Below, one piece after another: positions 26,769 through 38,437 of a DNA stretch of 64,000 nucleotides. The stretch is from Pelodera strongyloides (Eukaryota > Nematoda > Chromadorea > Rhabditida > Rhabditidae): NCBI GenBank assembly GCA_036852015.1, contig JAANDG010000640.1, positions 1 through 64,000 of the forward strand. Direction: 5' to 3'. Each line of letters begins with the position of its first letter. The first letter of the stretch is position 1. The notes beneath the pieces were generated by a model, which saw only the letters and a list, made by a program, of their open reading frames with translations, ran no database searches and had not been told where the DNA came from. Both the position numbers and the translations under genes were made by a program.

Positions 26769-29700
26769 TTACCTTGTCGTAACTGACGTTGGGAATATCA
26801 TTCCGTCATCTGAGCTTCCGGGACTCTTCGCTGGTGTCCCTCCTTCCTCCGATGATCTGCCATCGATGCCTCCACCCTTTCCCTTTCCTTGGTACTTCTT
26901 CTGCCGAGCTCGTGAATTCTGAAATGACGATTGATCATGTAAACAATTTACACCTAATAAAAGTTAAGTTGTGCATTGGGTGTGATCATCCCCAGACTGC
27001 TGTTTTAGAAACCTAGGTTATGTTGTGCATTGAGTGTGTTCATCCCCCAGACTGCTGTTTTTGAAACATATGCTTTCCATGTGCTACTATAACTAAAAAA
27101 GGCAAAATATCGAGCATCCCGCCTACGCCTTACTACCAAAGACTAGATTTCCTACTTTCTTCCTTAAACCCATAAATTGTCGCGGGCATAGTGTTGTGGA
27201 CCTTCAACAATCGATCCAAGTGCGGGACAAAATTAAATTTGAAAACGCCACGCTTCTTGTCGGACTACTAAGCGGATTTAAGGGGAATGCACAGTGTGTA
27301 GCGGCAGTGTGAAGGACGTACAATGTCCAGAGAAGTTTAGAAATGGTCGCATAAATATGTTCTTTAACTTGGCATATCCTTGCCAGAATAGGCAACTTAT
27401 ACTCACGAAATGGCTCAAAGTAAAACAAAAATAGTCACGGAAGACGCAATTATAAGAACTGACTTCGAAACGCCAATGACCGCAACCTACACTTCTCAAG
27501 CTTTGCATACCTGAAACCAAACTTGCGTGACCCTCTTGCTGAGTCCTGTCATATTGGCAATTCGCTCAAGATCCGCCCCGTCGGGATTACTATCGATTTG
27601 GAAATGAGCCTAAATGGAGATAAACAAATCATACATTTACATTTGCCAACATTTCGAAATAAAAAAGGACAATGAATCGGTTTCGAGCACTTGGATAACT
27701 TCAAAAAAAAATTAAAAACAAAAACTGAACTTACTTGAAGAACACTGAGCTGCTCTTCGGCAAATGTTGTACGCACTCGTTTCGCCTTTTGTTTTGGCTG
27801 TCCTGTTCCTTAATTGAGTTGACAGTTTGATGTTACAAAAGATTCGAGTAGAACAAACAAAGCGCATTTTTAACATGTATAAAGCTTTTTCTTAATATGT
27901 TTTACTTATTCACTACCTGAGTCTCCTTCCAGTAGTTCTACATAATGTTGTTTGCAGAGTAAACGATTGTTCTGCAAGGCGAACTCCTCTCCTGTTGATA
28001 ATTGGCGCTGAAGATAACATCATACTTACTTTATTAACGCATATAAAATAAAAGGAAAAACTTTGCATTTATTTTTAAAGGTAACAAACCCTAAGGACTA
28101 CAAAACCAACACCACGCGTTCGCCATGTTGACACCATAATTGCCAGCTCGGTTGTATACGAAGATTATTAACCCACCTTACACTGATCACAGGCAAAACA
28201 TGCCAGGTGATAGACAAATGAACGAGCTCTCCGTACCCAATCCGCCGATTGAATAACTCTATCACATGATGCACACTTTGTACCGAACTGCCTGAAAGGG
28301 ACAAATCATGGAACAGTAGTCCAGCAAAAGTTAACTTTGCCAAACCCTATGCATTTTGGATAATTATACGCTACACACAGTGTCTTTAAATTTGAAGATC
28401 AGAAAATCCCCTCACTAAGAGCCCGCATCATCCTAATAGTGTTAATGTCTCCTCAAAATGCTAAGTGTCAGCCTGTTACGCTTTGCATCTGCACCGCATA
28501 GCATCCACACACTTCACACAACAAGTAGCCGATAATCGTGTCAAATAAAGAGAATTAGGGAGCCGTTGTTGCCGCTAACCGCTTAGGCGTTCAATGTTTC
28601 GACCAAATCATAACACCGGTCAATTAGGCCGCACGTCAGATTTGCACCGCAGACTAACACACAGATTCAGTATGTAAACACAAACTTCTATCACAAGATG
28701 CGGTAAGTAATACTTGTATAATATAAGCAATGCATATTCTACAGAAGTATACGAACGGGAAACAACCATCCAGATAAAACACTGTACATTGGGCTTTAGA
28801 TTATTGTACCTTGTATTGTATCTTGATACACAATACTTACGCCGACAAAAAGCCGAAAAAAAAAAAAACGAACGTTAGCCTTTTCTTATTTTTATTAAGT
28901 GTGAAAACCCCAAAGTCGTATATGCTCCCAATATCAAAGCACAAGCGCAAGTACCCGTTTAAATATACCGTCTCACTTCCCCAAACTTACAGCATCTGGC
29001 TAGAGTAAACAGATAGAACAATAAAAGAAGAGAGTCTTGACTTGACCTGGGGAAAATTATCCATTTCATAGACGGAACGCCTCAGGCTGCCCTGGGTAAG
29101 TCAAGACTCTCTTATTTAAAATGTTCTCGTTACTTACTCTAGCCTGTACTGTAAGGTTGGGGAAGTGAGACAAAAATGAGCATACCTAAACGAGTAATTG
29201 AGCCTCTATTTTGTACCCGAGCTAGGTGGAGGGCGACCTTGCTCGTGACGCTTCCATTGATCTTTGTGGTTTGTGTTACGCGGTCTATGTATTATCTTAT
29301 TATATCATTTATGACAATGTCGACGTATGCTATTATCTGTATTCGTAGTTCTTTGATTAATTAATTACATTCCCCGTGAGTAGCAAATGTCTTGACCCCT
29401 TTGCTCTGTGGGAGCGGGTTTCTTTTAGCTTTTATTTTTGTTACCTTTTCCATTGGGCTTGTTTTATATCAGTAAACCTGTTTATATATAAAATATTATT
29501 AAAAGACAACAATGCACTATCATTGACAGTGTTTCGACTGAGGTGACAGATGTACAACAAGCGGTCGCGCCGAAATACTCAAGTGCGTAAGTGAATAACA
29601 TCAAACGGAGTAGATGGAGATTAACACAAATGGTGTACATAGAGTCAATCTTCCGGTATTCATACACCACTTCACTCATTAATACAATTGTTCTACAAAA

Positions 29701-31300
29701 GCCAACCCAATAGATTATCGGAAACAACAAAGGAATCAAGGAACGGATCTTGTTCCTACGAGGAAAAGTTTGTGAAGCCTGCATGTAAAACCGGGAAACG
29801 GTCTACATCCGTATAATATTCGTTTAATCCAAAAAGTAAAGGTTACCAATCGAATACACATATTCGGTTGACAAGTAAGAATTGCGCTAAATCTCCGCTA
29901 ATGAGCACTTGTCCCCGTTGCGTAATTCACCTGGACATACGCACATAAACAGGGGTTTACACTGGGCACCGGATTAAATTGGTACTAACCAATCGTGGTA
30001 TTATTGCTGACAAACAAAAGAGATTCGAAGTGAGAAGCTAAGCAAAATAGAGACAACCAAATAGAAAGATTTTTTTCCGAATAAAAAGAGCACACAATTA
30101 GAAGACTTCGAAATGTTATGTTATCATTCAACTTGGTTAATTTTTCATTTCCTGTGAAGCTGTACAACATATCCTGTAAAACTGTACAAATATATATCCA
30201 TACAATAATATGGAACAAAGCAGAACACGGGCCATGATTACAAAGACGGAAAAAGTTCACCGACCTCGTATAGCAGTGCTTGCACATCATGTTGGATTCT
30301 TTCATAAAACAACTCGAGAACGTCTCGAGTGGTACAGAACAAGTGTAACATCTGAAGTATACATTATTTTGCTCTTACAAAACAACGAAATTCTAGGTCG
30401 AACGGTAGCAAAAGCAAGTGTGAACAGGCATTTTAAATGAAGCCGCCGTGCGTTTGCCATTACTTGGTGTACTTTTAACAAGAAGTGGATTTTGGATAGT
30501 ATTAGTGAAGAAGCAAAGCATTACCGTAAACATTGCGTATGATATGCTCTCCCGCTGACTGTAAGTAGTGTCCGATCGGCAATAGGACATTCGCATAAAG
30601 CGCAGAAGTCGTTTTCTGACTGCAAGAATTGCGTCTCATTGACGAAGGGAATCATTCAAATCATGAACTAACAGCATGAATTCACAACGTATATCTCATA
30701 TTCAAGACATGTGAGAAACGAACTCATAACATCGCCATTTGTCTTACTGTTGGCCATAGAACTAATTTTTGCACAAAATATGAAAAGAAAACCCGGAATT
30801 GCCATAAAAAACTAAGATAATTCCCAATAATTTTAACGAAAAGCAATGTGCAATTATAAGCACCCTCAATTAAGTGAAGCAAGTAGGGGGTACTTAAGTA
30901 TTGAAGGAAACAAATCAGTTACTAATGGTGGAATGAATATGTATTGTTGTTAGAAAAAATCAGAAAAGTGAAAGGTCTGCAATGTGTCTGTGTGTTTAAT
31001 AAAGACTGAAAGTGTCCGACTGGCGGCTCGACTTTAAATCTCTGGTCGCTCGTGCCGCCTCTGATGCTCAATCAGTGCACACCGACTCACCTTGATTGCG
31101 TGCTGTCCGAATCCAGAGGTGCACAAGTCGTCCACATTCATCTCGCCGCAATCAAGTTGCAAGGCGGCGTTTGGCACGACCGAATCGGATCGCAGCGATG
31201 CGTAGTCGACAAGCAGAGCGGCGGATTCCGGGCGCATCGCGGCAAAATCAGATAGTTGATGCGGCGGAAAGGCGTCGAGCCGGCCTTGATGCACCTCCAT
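26769..31300 (-). CDS. lim-4: LIM-homeodomain transcription factor, LIM-4 / Arrowhead / Lhx6-8 class
   Basis: Exons, 5' to 3': 31300-31091, 30619-30525, 30351-30265, 28291-28177, 28007-27917, 27808-27735, 27609-27511, 26918-26769; 306 residues with consistent phases. LIM domain 1 is spread over exons 2-3 ([35 protein letters not shown]). LIM domain 2 is in exons 4-5 ([35 protein letters not shown]). The homeodomain spans exons 6-8 ([44 protein letters not shown]) and is of the Lhx6/8-Awh-LIM-4 type. These factors specify neuron identity in animals. The C-terminus is uncertain: the last exon can read into a TAA after FPTSVTTR, or splice at the overlapping GTAATC to exons near 26.7 kb. The frame is open 40 codons upstream of the chosen ATG, so an additional 5' exon is likely. 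Confidence 0.9.
26966..27067. repeat. Two-copy tandem duplication in a LIM gene intron
   Basis: A segment of about 47 bp (GTTGTGCATTGGGTGTG...) at 26966-27012 recurs at 27020-27067 with few differences, a period of about 54 bases. Confidence 0.85.
28970..29171. mobile_element. Foldback MITE in a LIM gene intron
   Basis: The element starts GTCTCACTTCCCCAAACTTA and ends with the imperfect reverse complement of the same sequence. The arms remain complementary through the AGAGTCTTGACTT stretch, leaving a central loop near 29060-29090. It is about 202 bp with no coding capacity. I could not define a target-site duplication with confidence, so the superfamily is open. Confidence 0.7.
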
Positions 31301-34300
31301 GAATCGGCGTCTAACGAACTCGGGAGAAGGATTCTCCAGCTGCGCTAACGAGGCCCGCAGAGTTACCGTAGCTCTTGGTGGCTCCGCCCCGGCTCCACCC
31401 GGGTAGGACCCAATCAGCTTTCAAGGATTAAAGACGAGACCCTACAAGAAGCAAAGGAGAAAGAGAGGGCGGGAGGAAGAGAGCTCTTTATAGAGAGGCA
31501 AAGAAGCCAGACAGAGCGGGTTGGGGGTTGACAATTGAATTCCCAGAGAGTTGCCATATGCCGAGTAGAAGTAAACGCAATTTCACGGATCGGTTACAGA
31601 TTTGTTCACTACAACCACACGATGGGCGAATGAACACTCTAACTCATGCCTAGAAAGAAGGGGAGCTTCGAGTTAGTGTAGGGTGAGTAAAGGTGCTCGT
31701 ACTTGCGAGCACAAAGAGTACTATGAAGCAATTTATACGACTTATAGGGTCCTGATATTAAACGAAGCATTTTTCATTGTACCTGCCAGAAACGATCAGA
31801 TTTTTAGAAACGGTTGAACTGAAAACTTTCGCGTATTGTCATTCCTCGTCAAATGCTGACAGGTCTTACTCAAAATCAGCAGAAAATTTTCACTATTGAC
31901 AGACAACACAATAATAATCAAGTCAAAAGATAAGTTTCAATCTCAGTAGGCATCAACAGAACAAAAAAAAATTGAGAATTTTAAAATGACTAAAACGGTT
32001 GAACAGCCTAAAAGCAGGTAAAAACGGTTAAAGTCAATGCCGTTGGCAACGAATGTTTACTGCATTGTAGTTTGTAGTGTTCACCGTCCCAGTTTATTCT
32101 CTGAAGAATACCGTACCAATATTTTGTTGTGCCCATTTTCTTGTGCTCGATTCCCGGCGGGGTTCCCCTCATTGGGAGCCTACGCCTTAAAAGGCCCAAT
32201 CATCCAATTTAGCTTCATCTGCTACTACATAACTTGCTTCCATCTTCTCATCAAATTACGCCTTAGAGAGGAAGTTAAAGTTCAACCAGGATAAACTTTT
32301 AACCGGGGATGTAATTCCTCATAAACTCGTGCTTGAATTTTGTGTTTATTTATTCTGAGTGCTCTTTTTTCTGTAGAGAAATAATAACTTTACGCTACTG
32401 GGAAAATCCAGTGAATAACCAGGTTATGAGAGTGCGCAGCTCTTTGCATAGTTAGATGTTTTCTAAAAACGACTCTATGAGATGATATGTAGCAGATAAG
32501 ACGAAACATCATCGTTTTCGTTCATTCCACAATGGCATAACAAACAGTGCAATTAGCGGGTGTATTCACTATTCGGCATCGCATCCTTACACGACAGTCA
32601 GCTCCCACAATTTTCAGTGAATAGAAGTCGTTAGTGAAAAGTAATATCGACCGAAAGGGGGTGTATTTGAATATACATCTATTAGTTTGCCTACTTCCGT
32701 ATAATGAGTTAATGTGATGACTCACTTAGGGCGAACTAATTTTAGTGATGATAAATATTTCTTTTTCGAAGTCAGTTGTTCTTAATAAGACCGCCGTTAC
32801 GACTTCCACGTGCGAAAATAACTTCCTAGGAGTTTCTTCGAGGATTTGTTGACCGAGTTCTGACTCTATGCAAATCAGTGCTTCCTCCGTTCTACTGTGT
32901 AAACCAATTAGCATGTGCGGATTTGATTATTCGCGGACACGGCAAATGTTCCGTATTTTGAGTGTTTTGTGCCAAACGGCTGGCACCATTTTGGGTAAAC
33001 TCATCCCTCTCCATCTGCAAGTGTTCTCTCTGTCCCTCTTCTCGCCCTCACTCCGCACTCTATCCATCACTGTCTCTTTCTCATCTTCTCCATAAATTCT
33101 TGTTCCTCCGCCTTCAATACTTGTTCGTTCTGAAGGTGTGAAAGAACAGAAGGATGTGAAACTTTTTTTGGAATGTAAATTCGGGAGATAAAGTGGAATG
33201 TGCGGTCCTTTTCAATAGACGAAAATTCCATTGAGTTGAAAAGTCATATTCTGAAATTCTGAGTGAGCAAGCACTATGGCTCCATCTTATCAGCTTTGTG
33301 GTTATGTCGTATCAAAGACTGTTAAGCGATTAATATTAAGTTTGCTTTGCCAGAAACAAGCCCCACAACATAGCACATACGCCACAGTACATGTTCTTTA
33401 CTATACACACCCACTCAACGGGTTCTGCCGAGTTGAATTGATTATTCACTGTTAGCTCGTATTTAATTGCAATTTTGTTTCCGCTGTCCATTTCCGTGTA
33501 GCATATTGTGCACGGAACGGATGTGTACGACAAATACTGGGCGTTTGGAAGTGAGGTAATATCGTTAACTGATGGTCTTCAACAACGAATTACCGTCAAT
33601 TCTTCGTGGCACTCGCTTCTATGAAATAGTGTGAATAACGGGGAGTACATTTGAGATTTACTCGTGGAACTTAAAACCATAAGACCACATTGAAAGTTAT
33701 CACCAAAATCATGTCCCCAATGGCAGGTTCATTATTTTATTTACATTATTTCATATAAGCGGGTTGCACGAAGAATTGACTGTACCTCATTGTTGAACAC
33801 CAGTAGCAACAATATTACCTCAGTCGTCGCAAGCACACGAAATTGTTTTATTAAACATAGCTTGTAAATTCATTAACGTTAAACTGGCGTGCTTTATGAC
33901 TTAATACTATTGAGCTTTCATTATCAGCATTGGTTTCACACACGTACACGCACACACACTCAAAGGCAATAAAACCGAGCATCCAATCCAGAAAGGGAAA
34001 CCTAAACACAAACCAACACGCAAATATAAACAAATTCCGTACATATAGTAAAGTCGTTAGGGAGAATTCTTTAGTTTTTAGGAGAATATAGGAGTTTATT
34101 CTTTAGTTTTTAGGAGAACATTTAAATAGGAGAATTCTTTAGTTTTTTTCGCTAAGAAAACGATTAATGTTGGGTTCACAATTGCTAATTTTGGTTGTCA
34201 TTTTAATTTTTTTATACGTGAATATCATCACATTCACCACATCAGTTTTCCCAATTTGTCAAACAGCTCTTTCTCTCATCCAAGCATTTCTCTATACTTT

Positions 34301-34310
34301 CATTTATTAA

Positions 34311-34409
<99 letters not shown>

Positions 34410-34637
34410 TTGTATGTTTTCTTTTCTTCCATATATTATAGTTTTATTTTTACTCTACTAATGACTAATTGCTTTATTAATTTTTTCGTGACTCATCGAT
34501 CAACCACCAATCACCTATCAATTATAACGCATAAGAGGTTGAAAGACCAATATGTGGAGTGCAGTTGTGTCATACTTATAACGAAACACCTCTATGTATA
34601 CTGTTGTAATCGTACAATTTTTACTAAAAAAAAATCA
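31301..34637. other. Intergenic stretch between the LIM gene and the KCTD-like gene
   Basis: Divergent upstream regions of two genes. The first 120 bases are open in the LIM frame and may be exon. At 34061-34147 a motif GGAGAATTCTTTAGTTTTT recurs three times. A long (TA)n array follows at 34313-34402. No other gene is supported. Confidence 0.5.
34313..34402. repeat. (TA)n microsatellite, about 90 bp
   Basis: Almost uninterrupted TA dinucleotides. Open frames across it (Tyr-Ile repeats) are meaningless. Confidence 0.97.
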
Positions 34638-34648
34638 TTTTTGTGCAG
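34638..34648 (+). other. Splice-acceptor-like site directly before the KCTD-like ATG
   Basis: TTTTTGTGCAG ends at 34648 and the ATG of the first coding exon follows without a gap. This is consistent with a trans-splice acceptor, or with an upstream non-coding exon. Confidence 0.45.
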
Positions 34649-37600
34649 ATGTCAAAGACTCGGGCTTCCGTGCAGCATCTTCCAAACTGCCGTCACTCCG
34701 AAGAAAATGTGCTCCACGTCAAAGGAAGCAGTGTTCAGGTGAGAAAATATTTATCGATTCACAATTCTATGGGCGTTTTTGTTTGCATTCATCTTTATTA
34801 CATGCCAGAGCAATCAGTGACTGAGTCGAGCCTAGATTTCACGGCACGCTTTTTGCCGCCTCGTTATCGTTGAGTAAGCGGCTTGCAAACTACTTTATGC
34901 ATATAATTCTGTCACTTCCCTAAGTTAAAGCATTGTCAGATAAAATTCTTATGATGCTTAATTCAGCATTTTTTGTAGTTTATTGCGTGCGAACCTTTTG
35001 TGTTACACGATTCATTTTGTTCTAATAGACACTTCAATTGACTCCTACCAACACACCTTGGTTTTCTATTCATGCTAATATATGAGGCATAATAATATAA
35101 TATTATGTATAGTCATTTTTATGCGAACGTGTTTATTAGATGGAGCAACCTGACATCGAACTTCATCACGGAACGGAAATTGTGCATTTGAATGTTGGTG
35201 GAACTCGCTACAGTACACTTTACGAAACGCTCGCCACCGCCAATTCACCCTTCTTCCAGCATTTTGTCAGGTAATATTCAATAAGGCCAATTCACCCTTC
35301 TTCCAGCATTTTGTCAGGTAATATTCAATTCCACTACATCCAACCGCTTTGCTAAAGAACAGTCCATTCAGTTTCTTGATCGTTTACCATCAGCGGGCCT
35401 CTGGAAATTCATGTTCTCGCTTCTGTTTTAAAAGTGCGATCCATGAAATGGACATTCCTGAACAGCTGTTGACATCCCGATCCCAATTTAAGTAGACGCG
35501 CATATTCACCCTATGTACAGCGTTTATAATTGCTGAATAAGGCTCATAGTTCGGACAGTAGAGTACCCATAACTCTCACTAAATGGCGCGTATTGGATCT
35601 CGCAATTTTTGGCTCCGGGTCACTGCACGAATTCAAGAATCACAATCACCAAAGAACATATATCACTCAATAAATCAAAACATATAACCCCTATTAAATT
35701 AAACCCCTATTAAATTGACACTCCTACCCTCTGCCTTGACAGCGAGCGGTCGTGTGTCCACCAAAATGATCTGTCCTAATGATCAGACCCCTATTTCTCG
35801 TCCCGATATTTCTATTCGACAAACAATCACCGAATTATTCACTGATCTGAAGGCCTTCATTCGAGAAGAACTCAAGGAATCATTCCGCCGTACTGAACTC
35901 AAGAATCAATTCGTCGTACTCAACGTGGAGGAGAGCAAAAGGGTGAGTTATGACTTTGATATTGTTTCCAAGATCATGTCTTTGTCGAATAACTCACCCG
36001 GCTCGTTTCACATTCTGGGCCGTATAGGCAAATTCCGCAATAATTTTATTCGCCCCATCATTTGCTGTATGAATCCCGGCTGCCGCCTTCCCTATTTTAA
36101 GGAACTATCTACGAAGCTCAAGAACATCCCAGAACTCTCTCACATCATGGTTCGTCGTGCCGAAACACCGCAGCAACGTCACGAAGGATTTCTTCGTCGT
36201 CAAGCTGCACGAGCACAGGCAGAGGTCAAAGTCCAACCAGAATCCTCAGCTGAGTTGCCTATGACCCCACAGGCAATTGAACAACCTCGACAGGAAATAA
36301 ATGAGCAATTGCCCCCGCCCAATTTATCACCCGAAGTGACACCGCAGTTATCCTCCCCTCAGGTGCTCGTAAATGAGGCAATTGCCGATACCGAACAATT
36401 GCCGTCAGCTGACCCAATGTTAGACATTATTGCTTGTATTGCACAAACATTAACAAAACCGTTAGATAAGAAATCTAAATGCAGATGTTATAAAGTTTCG
36501 GAAAAATGAATGAATAATAGATAATTTATATAATTTATTCTTTATAGTAATACGTATGATCTTTATGATAATGGATATTAGTTTGGACCCTTGTTAGTAG
36601 GAACTGTTGTGAAGCCGTTCGTCTTAGGGTATCCTTTTGATTGCATATGTTTATATGTGTGTGCATCAATAAACTATCTTATCTTATATAAACATATAAC
36701 CCCTAGTAAATTACGCACAGCACTGAAACGCGGTCGTACATACCTATGTTATAATTTCTTAATTTTTCAGAATGTAAAATTATGTACACCCACCTTTTGA
36801 CACTAACGTTTTAACACAGCACCCAATTTCTAAGTTTCCTTTTAAAACTGTTCAACAATTAATTGAATTCCAGGGTCGATGCTCGCAGTGGAAAGATTAT
36901 AAGATACAACAAGAACATAATCGTAAGCGTTTACAAATTTACTTACTTTTCCACTATTGAAATGTTCCACCTTTCCATAATTTTGTACAAATTCTACGGT
37001 AGTTGAGATCGAAGCCTTTAGATCAAACAAATATATTAATTCCGCTGACTGCTGATTTCGAACAACTGGTCCTTACTGAAAATCACACTTGCTTAAAACT
37101 CACAAATTTTATTTTCTGTTTTTCTATGTAAAGAACTATTTAGCTTTAGCGTGAATAACGTTAGTGATTTTTATACTATCCTCAGTTGAATTCCGGTGTC
37201 ACAACAATGACCACACAATTTGCCTTTTGATTGTGTACATTGAATGTAACCAATAAATCTTTATAAATTAGAACCATCCAACTAACAAAATGCAATCTCA
37301 AAAAATCAGTAAGGATCAGTTGTTCATTCCCTTGTGCTACCTATTCTAGTCCATTATTCTAGCCTTGAATACAGGTAATTATAGCATGTCTTGATGATGC
37401 CGAAAGGTGAAACGACGACAGCAAAAAGATTTGGTTCTATATCTGTCAATCTGTCTTTACGGGAGTCATACTAAGCTCGAAGATTCTACCTTTTATATAC
37501 AGTTTTCTTCCCCCAAATAGAGCACGCGTCCAATAAACGTCTCAAAAGAGCCAATATATTTTTTTGGATTTGTGTCATCTCTCTATAAGCTTCAATAGCT

Positions 37601-38437
37601 CTTCTTTCAGGACGACGGAACGGGAGCCATTTTCGTGAACAGGGACGGTTCAAACTTTGCTCACGTTCTCCAGTACATGCGTGACGGAAAGAACACAGTT
37701 CTCCCCCAATCAATCGATAGATTGCGGGTCATTGCGGTTAGTGAGGTTATTATGACCATTAATCTCACGCATCAGAAATCCTGCAGAGTAGTCGAATGGC
37801 CAGCTCCTCCGGGCGTAAACATACATAGGCTTGGGTGGAATGCCAGGTGGAGCAGCGAAATATATCTTATCTTTCTGGATTTTAGAGAGAAGCGCGCTTC
37901 TTTGCCATGGAGGGTCTGATGAGAATGTGCGAGGATCTCCTAGCAGTTGAAGAGAATCGAACCGACGACACCAACAAAATACTCGAGGATATTTATTCAC
38001 AGGTTAGTTGTGAAGACAAACGGCTTTATTTTGGCCTAAACAGGCTAATCCCATTCCCTTATACATATTTGGTTTATCCTTTCATGGATGTTAACTTTGC
38101 AGAGATTTTTCACAGAGAAGTTGCATTACATTGTAGTAAGACATAAGTAGTGGTGGGATCTGGTGATGTCTATTTCATTTATATTCTTTATTTGCCCTTT
38201 TATAATGTTGTAAATAAACTTTCTATATAGGTAGTATATGTAGGAGGCCCTGTGAGTACATTTCATCAACAGGGTCGTTTCCTCATTTCAGATGCGACAA
38301 CTGAACACCTCAATGTCGTATTCGACATTCCGATCGGCTCACTGATACTCCGTCTGTTCAACAGTTACATCCGCCTTATAATCCGTCAACGTATTGCTCA
38401 AAGAACCAATATCTCACACAAAGAGATAACATATTAA
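34649..38437 (+). CDS. KCTD-like BTB/T1-domain protein (one small exon not located)
   Basis: Exons seen: 34649-34738, 35140-35270, 37611-37736, 37886-38002 and 38231-38437 (TAA stop). The T1/BTB_2 fold is recognisable: VHLNVGGTRYSTLYETL and SPFFQHF in exon 2, GAIFVNRDGSNFAHVLQYMR in exon 3 and REARFFAMEGL in exon 4. KCTD proteins form oligomers, often as adaptors for Cullin-3 ubiquitin ligases; partner and substrate cannot be read here. Exon 2 ends in phase 2 but exon 3 must begin in phase 0. A small exon of 3n+1 bases, covering the 10-15 residues normally present between these strands, is therefore missing from my model. It should lie in the 2.3-kb intron that also carries a transposon. The end of exon 2 with its splice donor is duplicated. 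The C-terminal half (VVYVGGPVSTF onward) is not recognised. Confidence 0.75.
35239..35329 (+). repeat. 44-bp direct duplication spanning a 5' splice site
   Basis: Bases 35239-35282 recur exactly at 35286-35329 after three bases. The unit contains the last 32 bases of KCTD-like exon 2 and the donor GTAATATTC, so two identical donors stand 47 bases apart. Using the second one would put the first intron start in frame as TAA, truncating the protein. Confidence 0.95.
35702..36689 (+). mobile_element. ORF1-only retroelement insertion with 24-bp target-site duplication
   Basis: A 988-bp insertion in the KCTD-like intron is flanked by AAACATATAACCCCTA-type copies at 35678-35701 and 36690-36713, 24 bp with one mismatch. 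Its 3' end is CAATAAACTATCTTATCTTAT, i.e. a short ATCTT repeat rather than poly(A). It carries a single long open frame (next entry) and no reverse transcriptase. A short tail repeat, a long variable target duplication and an ORF1-like protein are hallmarks of non-LTR retrotransposition. It must have been mobilised by a partner element in trans, or be an internally deleted copy. Confidence 0.75.
35766..36509 (+). CDS. Retrotransposon ORF1-like RNA-binding protein
   Basis: About 247 residues from the ATG at 35766 (MICPND); the frame is open 17 codons further upstream. An N-terminal helical stretch (TITELFTDLKAFIREELKE) likely coils. It is followed by an RRM-like segment typical of non-LTR ORF1 proteins: VVLNVEES, a helix with DIVSKIMSL, then ILGRIGKFRNNFIRPIICC, and a C-terminal helix ending IMVRRAETPQQRHEGFLRRQ, close to the R-x-TPEQR pattern of such proteins. 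The rest is Pro/Gln/Glu-rich and looks disordered, ending in a basic CRCYK. The family assignment is by motif resemblance, not by search. The intact frame suggests a recent insertion or selection. Confidence 0.65.
   Translation: MICPNDQTPISRPDISIRQTITELFTDLKAFIREELKESFRRTELKNQFVVLNVEESKRVSYDFDIVSKIMSLSNNSPGSFHILGRIGKFRNNFIRPIICCMNPGCRLPYFKELSTKLKNIPELSHIMVRRAETPQQRHEGFLRRQAARAQAEVKVQPESSAELPMTPQAIEQPRQEINEQLPPPNLSPEVTPQLSSPQVLVNEAIADTEQLPSADPMLDIIACIAQTLTKPLDKKSKCRCYKVSEK

Noticed and set aside
34311..34742. Open frame of 143 codons starting with Tyr-Ile repeats
   Set aside because: Its first part is translation of the (TA)n microsatellite; only the short exon at 34649-34738, in another frame, is coding.
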